A stretch of DNA of 19,766 bases from Lachnospiraceae bacterium (GTDB taxonomy: Bacteria; Bacillota; Clostridia; Lachnospirales; Lachnospiraceae), in contig JAGAEH010000141.1 of NCBI GenBank assembly GCA_017613225.1, forward strand, positions 1-19,766. The letters are read 5' to 3'. The first letter of the stretch is position 1. Every line of letters starts with the position of its first letter. Below the pieces are notes generated by a model that ran no database searches, was not told the DNA's origin, and worked only from the letters and a program-made list of their open reading frames with translations. A program made the translations under genes and the position numbers. Below, piece by piece: positions 8,319 to 14,201 of this stretch.

Positions 8319-9308
8319 TCAATACTCGAATTTCCACATGTAATTGCGGTCATCCATGGAACGTCCGCGGACTTTGGCCATCTGCTCCACGAACATGCGC
8401 TCGATGGGCCAGATCACCACGGGCTCGAAATACTCGGCCACCGCGGGGTCTGCCGTTTTGTAAAGGGCGGATTCCGCCGCGTCGATCACGGTATAGCGGC
8501 CGGCGAAGCGCTCCAGAAAGCGCAGCACTCTCTCGTCCAGCGGGCGGGACTTGCCGTTGCTCTCCAGCAGTATCAGGGGCAGGTCCTTCGTAGTGGTCTC
8601 GAAGGGGCCGTGGAAATAGTCGCCGGAGGGGATCAGCACCGCATGCTTGGTCTGCATCTCGATCAGGTGGCAGTTGGCCATGCTGTAGGCAGTGCCCTCC
8701 AGGGGGCCGCAGCCCAGAACGTAGAAGATCTCGTCATTCGCGAACTCTTTTCCGAAAGTTTCGGCGGCCTCCAGCCAGTGGGCCTTGTCCTCCTCCACGA
8801 TGCCGTTGATCCTGCCGAATACGGCTTCTGCCTTGTCGTAATTCTCCCAGCTCTCAAACTGATGAAGGATCTCCATGGCGATCCGCAGGCTGGCGGAGGT
8901 GGAATTAGACGCGGTGCCGCCGCCTCCGTACAGGACCACGCAGGGCGCGGCCAGGGCCATGGGCGTGTCCGGCTTTCCCGTCAGGGCGATGCTGTAGGCC
9001 CCTGCCTTTTCCGCGGTGCGCATGGCTTCGATGGTCTCCGCCGTGCCCTTTAAGGTGCAGCAGACCACGATGCAGGAATCGTCCAGCATCTTCGGCGTGT
9101 CGTGCACAAACAGGTTGCTGTTGTATTTTCCCACCGCCAGCGTCTTCGTCTCCGCTGCCAGCATGTACTTGCCGGCGGCAATGGATGCCTCGGAACCGCC
9201 GCAGGCCACAAAAAACACGGCCTTCAGGCTCTTGCCCTTTGCCTGCATGTCGGCCTTGATGCCGGCGATCACTGCCCGGACGTCCGTTCCTACGTACTTT
9301 TCTCTCAT
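8319..9308 (-). CDS. SIS-domain sugar-phosphate isomerase/deglycase, FrlB-like
   Basis: 329-residue cytoplasmic enzyme with two sugar-isomerase (SIS) domains. The first contains FVACGGSEAS (about residue 33) and LKGTAETIEAM; the second contains YVLGCGPLEGTAYSMANC and PSGDYFHGPFE. The ending DRNYMWKFEY matches the closing ..RRYYGGLVEY pattern I recall for fructoselysine-6-phosphate deglycase (FrlB), and HGPFE corresponds to its HGPLE segment. Fructoselysine- or glucoselysine-type deglycase, or an amino-sugar isomerase, are the likely roles; no fructoselysine kinase or PTS gene is in the window. The start at 9308 is chosen over an in-frame ATG 48 nt upstream because GGGAGGAG sits just before it. 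First gene of the operon, with a strong promoter about 80 nt upstream. Confidence 0.85.
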   Translation of the reverse strand: MREKYVGTDVRAVIAGIKADMQAKGKSLKAVFFVACGGSEASIAAGKYMLAAETKTLAVGKYNSNLFVHDTPKMLDDSCIVVCCTLKGTAETIEAMRTAEKAGAYSIALTGKPDTPMALAAPCVVLYGGGGTASNSTSASLRIAMEILHQFESWENYDKAEAVFGRINGIVEEDKAHWLEAAETFGKEFANDEIFYVLGCGPLEGTAYSMANCHLIEMQTKHAVLIPSGDYFHGPFETTTKDLPLILLESNGKSRPLDERVLRFLERFAGRYTVIDAAESALYKTADPAVAEYFEPVVIWPIERMFVEQMAKVRGRSMDDRNYMWKFEY

Positions 9309-9387
9309 GATACTCCTCCCGCTGCTGCTTTTGCCCGTTCTGTTTCTTTCTGTCAAAGGATCCTTTCTGGGCGCTTTATTGCTGATT

Positions 9388-9409
9388 CATAATATAATGT
9401 TATATAATG
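9388..9409. promoter_or_regulatory. Imperfect 22-bp palindrome over the -10 box, candidate GntR operator
   Basis: The 22 bp starting CATAATATAA and ending TTATATAATG read the same on both strands at 18 of 22 positions. The element covers the -10 box and most of the spacer of the operon promoter, where a bound repressor would block RNA polymerase. The regulator encoded in the same operon (7536-8276) is the obvious candidate ligand. AT-rich DNA gives chance palindromes, so this is suggestive only. Confidence 0.5.
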
Positions 9410-9419
9410 AATTTGTCAA
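9391..9419 (-). promoter_or_regulatory. Sigma-A promoter of the SIS/GntR/amidase operon
   Basis: On the - strand, TTGACA (9414-9419) is separated by exactly 17 bp from TATATT (9391-9396), a near-consensus housekeeping promoter. The SIS-gene ATG lies about 80 nt downstream. The spacer is unusually AT-rich compared with the surrounding GC-rich DNA. Confidence 0.85.
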
Positions 9420-9457
9420 GAAAGATCTTCCGCAAACCAAAAACCGCGGAAAGCAAA

Positions 9458-9483
9458 GAGCACATGGCCGAAACCATGTGCTC
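9458..9483 (-). terminator. Terminator-like hairpin downstream of the sigma-factor gene
   Basis: GAGCACATGG (9458-9467) and CCATGTGCTC (9474-9483) form a perfect 10-bp stem with a 6-nt loop, 35 nt past the sigma-factor stop. On the - strand the stem is followed by TTTGCTTTCCGCGGTTTTT, a broken U-tract, so it is a plausible but imperfect terminator. It insulates the sigma gene from the promoter of the SIS operon just beyond. Confidence 0.65.
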
Positions 9484-9518
9484 CTCTTTATCCGCTGCTG
9501 TCAGTGAAGGCCTCTGCC

Positions 9519-10517
9519 TTAAACACAGGGCTGCAGCATCTTCATGTACTTGGGGCCTCTCAGCTTCCGCAGGACCTTGCTTTCGATCTGGCGGACACGC
9601 TCACGGGTCACGTCCAGCAGCTTGCCCACCTCCTCCAGAGTCCAGGGCTCGTAGCCCATCAGGCCGAACCGCAGAATGATCACGATCCGCTCCCGGGGAG
9701 TCAGGTACGTCAGGATCCTGGCGATGATCTCCTTCAGTTCCTTCTTTTCCACATATTCCTCGGGAGAGATGCTCTGAGTGTCCGGGACAAAATCTCCCAG
9801 GGAAGCATCCTCCTCGTCACCCACGGGGGTCTCCAGCGAAGAGGGCTCTCTGGCGATCTGCAGGATCTCTCTCAGGCGTTCCACACTGATCCCCGCGCGT
9901 TTCGCGCGCTCCTGCATGGTCGCTTCACGTCCCAGTTCCACGGCCAGCTCGCGCTCCTGACGGCTCAGCTTGTTGATGACCTCTGTCATGTGTACGGGCA
10001 GGCGGATGATCCTGGCCTGGTCCGCCAGGGCTCTGGTGATGGCCTGCTTGATCCACCAGGTGGCATAGGTGCTCAGCTTGAAGCCCTTGGAGGGATCGAA
10101 CTTTGCCACACCCTTCATCATGCCCATGTTGCCCTCCTGCACCAGGTCCATGAAGGGCAGGCCGCGGCCGACGTAGCGCCTGGCGATGCTGACCACCAGC
10201 CGCAGGTTGCTTTCCACCAGCTTCGTGGCCGCCTCTTTGTCCCCGGCGGCCTTCTTTACGGCCAGGCCATACTCCTCTTCCGGCGTCAGCAGCGGGTACC
10301 ATCCGATCTCCTTCAGATACATGTGGACCGAATCCCCGAGGTCCTCTCCGTCCTGAATGCCGTCCAGGTTCAGTTGTTCAGCGGATTCCGCCTTTTCCGT
10401 GATTTCCTGTTCTTCTGCGTACAGTTCCTCCTTCGTCGGTTCTTCGTCCGGTTGGAAACGATCCTTCATCCCCTCGGGCAGTACTTCGTAATTGATCGAC
10501 TTGACTTTCTTACCCAT
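9519..10517 (-). CDS. RpoD-like sigma-70 factor (group 1/2 type)
   Basis: 332-residue RNA polymerase sigma factor. After an acidic N-terminus (about 1-58) without a canonical region 1.1, region 1.2 begins near residue 60 (HMYLKEIG). Region 2 covers about 103-173 (NLRLVVSIARRYVGRG, LVQEGNMGMMKGVAKFD, STYATWWIKQAITRA), region 3 about 180-255 (EPSSLETPVGDEED) and region 4 about 265-325 (LTPRERIVIILRFGL, WTLEEVGKLLDVTRERVRQI). The start at 10517 has AAGGGGGAA upstream; an earlier in-frame ATG (10571) lacks one. Substitutions such as GNMGMMKGVAKFD for the usual GNLGLIKAVEKFD, and the lack of dnaG next to it, suggest a second RpoD paralogue rather than the main housekeeping factor. That point is inference; it could still be primary. 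Confidence 0.88.
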   Translation of the reverse strand: MGKKVKSINYEVLPEGMKDRFQPDEEPTKEELYAEEQEITEKAESAEQLNLDGIQDGEDLGDSVHMYLKEIGWYPLLTPEEEYGLAVKKAAGDKEAATKLVESNLRLVVSIARRYVGRGLPFMDLVQEGNMGMMKGVAKFDPSKGFKLSTYATWWIKQAITRALADQARIIRLPVHMTEVINKLSRQERELAVELGREATMQERAKRAGISVERLREILQIAREPSSLETPVGDEEDASLGDFVPDTQSISPEEYVEKKELKEIIARILTYLTPRERIVIILRFGLMGYEPWTLEEVGKLLDVTRERVRQIESKVLRKLRGPKYMKMLQPCV

Positions 10518-10616
10518 CTTCGCTTTCCCCCTTCCGTTTTGTTCCGTATAGATAATGTCGCACCCCGGCACCGGTCTGCTACATCCCGCGCGCAGGGACT
10601 CTGTGAATTTTCTGTG
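10518..10616. other. 99-bp intergenic region upstream of the sigma-factor gene
   Basis: Holds the AAGGGGGAA ribosome binding site of the sigma gene. I could not find a convincing -35/-10 pair or an intrinsic terminator for the phosphoesterase gene, so readthrough from the phosphoesterase/PcfJ-like unit into the sigma gene is possible. Confidence 0.4.
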
Positions 10617-11321
10617 TTATTTTACCCCGCAGAATTCCCCCGTTTCCGTATCGATCAGCAGGAATTCCTGGGTCCCGATGGGCCTGCCGTTCCTGAAGGT
10701 GGAGAAGACGTCGCAGCTGATCACGTTTCCGACCCGCTCGATCTTTGTCACCGGCGTGTGGCCCACCACCTGTATCACTCCTCCCAGGGCGTACGTCCTC
10801 ATGTAGGAGTACTGTGGGCGGTGCCACAGGGGCGAGGTATCCTGCCAGAGCTCCGTGCTGCTCATGCCGTTGATGGCGCTGACGACGGTATCCAGGTCCG
10901 CCGCCCAGGGGACGTAGTCCTCCGCGAAGCGCTCCGTCAGGCCGCCGTGGACAAACAGGACCTTGTCGACGCGGTGGGCAAAGGCCAGCTGGGACTCGTC
11001 CGGCAGGGCCTGCCGCAGTTCCTTCAGCTTCTGCCGCACCAGGGAGGCAGCCATGCCGGAGTAGCCGCTCTCCGGCTCCTCATAGACGTAGCTGATATCA
11101 TGATTCCCATAGGTCCAGAGCGTGTCCGAAAACGTTTTTGCAAAGCGGATCGCCGCGTCGTAAGCGCTCCGGTACAGGTCCAGATCGAACTGGTGGTCCC
11201 AGTCGTCCGCTATGTCCATCATGCAGACGGCCCTGTCCGCGATCCCTTCCCGCAGGAGCCGTTCCGCCGCCTCGAACATCCAGGCTTTCAGATGGACGTC
11301 CGGAATGACAAGTATTTTCAT
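10617..11321 (-). CDS. Calcineurin-like metallophosphoesterase
   Basis: 234-residue cytoplasmic phosphoesterase with a dimetal site. Motifs appear in the family order: D8-x-H10 (IPDVH), D36 (CMMDIADDWD, in place of the usual GDxxD), G72-N73-H74-D75 (GNHD), H125 (VHGGL) and G187-H188-T189 (GHTPV). Members hydrolyse phosphomono- or diesters, including phosphoproteins and nucleotides such as Ap4A; the overall layout resembles bis-nucleoside/PP1-type phosphatases. GAGGGAG precedes the ATG. It lies 18 nt downstream of the PcfJ-like gene and is almost surely co-transcribed with it. The substrate is unknown. A serine/threonine kinase in the divergent operon (15709-16731) makes phosphoprotein reversal one possibility among several. 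Confidence 0.85.
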   Translation of the reverse strand: MKILVIPDVHLKAWMFEAAERLLREGIADRAVCMMDIADDWDHQFDLDLYRSAYDAAIRFAKTFSDTLWTYGNHDISYVYEEPESGYSGMAASLVRQKLKELRQALPDESQLAFAHRVDKVLFVHGGLTERFAEDYVPWAADLDTVVSAINGMSSTELWQDTSPLWHRPQYSYMRTYALGGVIQVVGHTPVTKIERVGNVISCDVFSTFRNGRPIGTQEFLLIDTETGEFCGVK

Positions 11322-11339
11322 GGCTCTCCCTCCTGTGTT

Positions 11340-12767
11340 TCAGCCCACGAATTCCACGATCCCGCCGAAGACGTTCTGCACCTCGGTCTCCAGCTGCTGG
11401 TTCCGCATGCGGTTGATCTGCCGCAGATGGTCGTCCAGGATCTGGCGGTCATAGATACTGTAGCCTCTGTTAAAGCGGGTCTGCATCTGCTCGATGCGGA
11501 ACCGGTGGCCGTCGTCCGAGATCTCGATGGTGTAGGGCCCGATGTCCATGCCGTTCCAGTGCAGGATGGCGCAGCGGTCTTCCCGGACCTTCCAGCGGTA
11601 AGAATAGACGCAGTTGTGCATGCGCACGCCCTCCTCGAAGAGGCGCTTGGTCTCGGTGATGTACTCGAAGCCATCCCACTCCAGTTCTTTCAGCAGGGAA
11701 AAGCGGGAGTTTTCCGGGACCAGGGGCTTTTCGAACTCCGCCGCGTTGACCGCCATGTTCCTGAGCAGCGCCAGCTGGTCGTGCTCTCTGCAGAGCCGGG
11801 CGACGCTGTTGAATCCGATCCGGATCTCCTGCCGCGTCTCCTGGCACAGTGCCACATAGTCGGCGGCGGTCCGGGCGACCTCCACCCGGGTCCGCACATC
11901 GCCCAGCTTTTCCTGATAGTACAGACCCACGAACCTCCCCACGGAGACGTCCGTGTACAGATCCCGCAGCCCGATGTTCTTCAGGATCCACTCGGGCGGG
12001 ATCTCCCGGAGCTTTCCGCGGTCCTTTTCGCTGATCTGTTCCGCCAGCCGCACCAGGTAGTAGGCAGCGTTGATATCCATTTTATTGTAGTCGATCCCCA
12101 GGTCCAGCTGCGAAAAGTGCCTGATCAGGTCCTTGGGGGTGTGCAGTTCCAGCAGTTCCGAATAACTTAAGGGAGGCAGGATGTAGCTGTCGTCCCGGAG
12201 CGTCCGGGCGAGATCCTTGAAGATGTATCCGGTCTTGCCCATCTCCTGGAAAAGGTTCACGAAAAAGCGGCGGACCGTATCGTTCCGCATGCAGAGCTTA
12301 TTGAACCACCAGCAGATCTTAAAGTCCTGTTTGGAGGTCCTGCCCCCGGCGTAAAGCTCCCCGCTGCCCTTCTGGATCAGAAGGGTGTAGACCGGTTTCC
12401 CGGTGATGACGAAGGGCTCGATCTTGCCCTGAAAACTCTTGCGGTATTCCACCTCGGTGATGGGGAGGAAGGTCAGCGTCAGCATCACCTCGTCCTCCTG
12501 AAGGCGGATGACCAGGTCCCTGTCCACGTCGTCCTTTCTGGGGCGGCAGTAATAGGGGTGCTTCATGCCGGGAAAGCCGGAAAAGACCGGCGCCGCGGCC
12601 GCCGCTGCTTCCTGGAGGGCGCTCCGGACCTGCAGGAGCTGGTCCCGTCCGCTCAGCTTGTAGTAATAGACGCAGTTTTCCCTGCCTCTGCGGTTCAGGC
12701 CCACGGCCAGCGTTTCGTGACGCTCCAGATCTTTGGATAAAAGTTCTTCTACCGTCTCCCTGTACAT
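11340..12767 (-). CDS. PcfJ-like domain protein
   Basis: 475-residue soluble protein whose C-terminal third matches the PcfJ-like family. It contains LFEEGVRMHNCVYSYRWKV (H384, N385, C386), a following hydrophobic strand ILHWNG, then PYTIEI and RIEQMQTRFNRG, the pattern 'mHxCv..Y' and 'q..g..N' of that family. The N-terminal 300 residues show no domain I recognise. PcfJ was named from an enterococcal conjugative plasmid, but its biochemical role is not established, and chromosomal homologues are common in Clostridia. The start at 12767 is chosen because AAAGGAG precedes it; an upstream in-frame extension to 12863 lies across the likely promoter. Paired with the phosphoesterase gene 18 nt downstream. 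No relaxase, type IV secretion or plasmid replication gene is in the window. Confidence 0.72.
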   Translation of the reverse strand: MYRETVEELLSKDLERHETLAVGLNRRGRENCVYYYKLSGRDQLLQVRSALQEAAAAAAPVFSGFPGMKHPYYCRPRKDDVDRDLVIRLQEDEVMLTLTFLPITEVEYRKSFQGKIEPFVITGKPVYTLLIQKGSGELYAGGRTSKQDFKICWWFNKLCMRNDTVRRFFVNLFQEMGKTGYIFKDLARTLRDDSYILPPLSYSELLELHTPKDLIRHFSQLDLGIDYNKMDINAAYYLVRLAEQISEKDRGKLREIPPEWILKNIGLRDLYTDVSVGRFVGLYYQEKLGDVRTRVEVARTAADYVALCQETRQEIRIGFNSVARLCREHDQLALLRNMAVNAAEFEKPLVPENSRFSLLKELEWDGFEYITETKRLFEEGVRMHNCVYSYRWKVREDRCAILHWNGMDIGPYTIEISDDGHRFRIEQMQTRFNRGYSIYDRQILDDHLRQINRMRNQQLETEVQNVFGGIVEFVG

Positions 12768-12792
12768 TTCCTGACGCTCCTTTCCCAATAAT

Positions 12793-12821
12793 ATTGTACC
12801 TGCCAAAGTACCCCCGCACAA
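12793..12821 (-). promoter_or_regulatory. Probable promoter of the PcfJ-like/phosphoesterase unit
   Basis: On the - strand TTGTGC (12816-12821), 17 bp, then TACAAT (12793-12798). The -10 box matches consensus at five of six positions; the -35 box only in TTG. It lies 26 nt before the chosen start codon, leaving a short leader with AAAGGAG. Confidence 0.5.
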
Positions 12822-13015
12822 TTTCAAATGGCTGAAGCCTGCAGCAGTTCCGAATCCGGCCATTCAGCAATTTGCTATTGACATAAAATTAACCGAATGG
12901 CCAATGCTTTCCGCAGAGGTTCGCAAACAGAAGGAAGCTCATCTTAGCAAAATTCGATATTGGACTGCAAATTTTTCACAGAAATTTCACATTATATTTT
13001 TTTATGGTTTTTGAG

Positions 13016-13044
13016 TTGATTTTCGCGTTTTCGCGCGGTATGAT
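13016..13044 (+). promoter_or_regulatory. Promoter of the HTH/RSH-like/kinase operon
   Basis: TTGATT (13016-13021), exactly 17 bp, then TATGAT (13039-13044), followed by TATTAAG. The start codon of the HTH gene is 30 nt past the -10 box, so the leader is short and holds AAAGGGGTG. No other promoter is evident before 16745, so it should drive all three genes. Confidence 0.75.
13020..13035. repeat. Tandem TTTTCGCG repeats inside the promoter spacer
   Basis: Two exact 8-bp copies of TTTTCGCG (13020-13027 and 13028-13035) lie head to tail between the -35 and -10 boxes, followed by CGG. Tandem sites here are well placed to bind a repressor. The HTH protein encoded immediately downstream is the natural candidate for autoregulation. 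Confidence 0.6.
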
Positions 13045-13074
13045 TATTAAGAAAAACTGAAAGGGGTGACTAAT

Positions 13075-14166
13075 ATGACTGCAATCGACAGAACAGAAGC
13101 AGTACAGGAGTCCGAAACCAGGGAAAAGAAGACTCTGGGAGAGATCGTCTCCAACAATCTGAGAGAGCTGATCTCCGAAAAGGGGCTCACCCAGGCGGCG
13201 CTGGCCGATCAGCTGAAGGTCGCCGCTGCGACCATGACAGACTACTGCAAAGGACGCCGGGTCCCCGGCGCGGAGTTCTTCGTCCAGCTGAAGGAGAAGT
13301 TCGGGATCTCCATCGATGACTTTCTCACGAAGACGCTGGACCGGGCCTCTCTTTCAGCGCCCGCGGAACTCTCGGCGCTGGACAGATCCATGCTGAAGAC
13401 CTACCGGAAGTACTGCGGCAGCTATTTCATGTACTACTTTGATACTTCCAAGTATAAGGGACGGGACGATCTTCCTGCAAGGGATTCCCTCAAATACGGT
13501 GTATTATTCGTCTACGAAACAGCCGGCCGGGAGATGCCGGAGTACCGCTGCGCCGCCCTGATGGGCATCCCGGACCGCGACGAAGTGACCTTCCTGAAAA
13601 AGTCCCTGGATTCCGTGAAGGAGCCTTCAAAGCTCATTGCCAGGCTGCGGGACGAATTCGGTCCCAAGGCCTATTTCGGCAGCTTTGAACTCTCCGAAGA
13701 CCACGTATTCGTAAGCCTTTACCACGGCAGCACCGACAAGGCGCTGGCCATCTTCCACCGGGTGGACAACAACAAGTCCAACTACATCGGGGGGATCGGC
13801 ACCATCAACTCCGCCTCCAAGGGCAGGGAGCGGATGCCCGTGATCCAGTTCATCGGCATCTCCAGGTACCCTCTCTCCATGTCCGAGGAGGAGATCCAAC
13901 ACACCCTGCTCCTGAACTATCCCAAATTCAAGGCCAAGGCGGAAGCCGACGAGATGATCCGGAATTTCCGCACCATCTTCAGCGACCCCGGCAGCTCCGA
14001 CCAGATCTCGGACTACCAGAAAGCCGTCATGGTCCGTTCCACCATGGAGATGTACATCCAGCAGAACCTGGAGCGCAACCTCTTCCGTTACTGCAAGATC
14101 TCCGAACGGGACGACGACGACTGGTACCACGCGATCAAGAGGACTTCCGTCGTCGACACGCCCTGA
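13075..14166 (+). CDS. HTH (XRE/Cro-like) regulator with unrecognised C-terminal domain
   Basis: 363-residue protein. Residues about 20-75 form an XRE-type helix-turn-helix: NNLRELISEKGLTQAALADQ, then LKVAAATMTDYCKGRRVP and an FFVQLKEKFGISIDDFL closing helix. Residues about 95-363 form a larger domain that I do not recognise. It begins LDRSMLKTYRKYCGSYFMYY and includes strand-like segments (VFVSLYHGSTDKALAIFHRV, MPVIQFIGISRYPLS) and an acidic end (SERDDDDWYHAI). No enzyme motif or membrane segment is visible. The ATG at 13075 is preferred over an in-frame GTG at 13066 because that GTG lies in the ribosome binding site AAAGGGGTG. First gene of a three-gene operon; the next gene starts 35 nt later. 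Probably a ligand- or partner-sensing repressor of its own operon. Confidence 0.75.
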   Translation: MTAIDRTEAVQESETREKKTLGEIVSNNLRELISEKGLTQAALADQLKVAAATMTDYCKGRRVPGAEFFVQLKEKFGISIDDFLTKTLDRASLSAPAELSALDRSMLKTYRKYCGSYFMYYFDTSKYKGRDDLPARDSLKYGVLFVYETAGREMPEYRCAALMGIPDRDEVTFLKKSLDSVKEPSKLIARLRDEFGPKAYFGSFELSEDHVFVSLYHGSTDKALAIFHRVDNNKSNYIGGIGTINSASKGRERMPVIQFIGISRYPLSMSEEEIQHTLLLNYPKFKAKAEADEMIRNFRTIFSDPGSSDQISDYQKAVMVRSTMEMYIQQNLERNLFRYCKISERDDDDWYHAIKRTSVVDTP

Positions 14167-14201
14167 TCGGGCAGGAATGATACCGGAAGGAGGTGACGAC
14201 T

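Larger units (their letters stand above)
12768..13074. other. 307-bp divergent intergenic region
   Basis: This AT-rich stretch separates the - strand PcfJ-like unit from the + strand HTH/RSH-like/kinase operon and contains both promoters, described separately. It also holds an 8-bp inverted repeat, GGCCATTC at 12858-12865 and GAATGGCC at 12895-12902, flanking an isolated TTGACA (12883-12888) without a good -10 box. There is also a TTTCACA direct repeat near 12974-12992. No small ORF with a ribosome binding site was found. Confidence 0.5.

Noticed and set aside
9309..9356. Longer start for the SIS-domain protein
   Set aside because: The extra 16 residues (TERNRTGKSSSG...) are low in conservation value and GGGAGGAG clearly marks the ATG at 9308.
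9504..12170. Very long + strand open frame (888 codons) opposite the sigma, phosphoesterase and PcfJ-like genes
   Set aside because: It runs antisense through three genes with clear family motifs and across their intergenic gaps, has a His/Gln/Val/Asp/Leu-rich composition typical of GC-rich antisense frames, and shows no domain.
11340..12767. PcfJ-like gene as a sign of a conjugative element
   Set aside because: No relaxase, coupling protein, type IV secretion, integrase, replication gene or attachment repeat is present in the window.
12858..12902. GGCCATTC/GAATGGCC inverted repeat with TTGACA between
   Set aside because: Too far apart (29 nt) for a normal operator, and no -10 box is found 16-18 bp after the TTGACA on the + strand. 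Kept only as a note in the intergenic entry.
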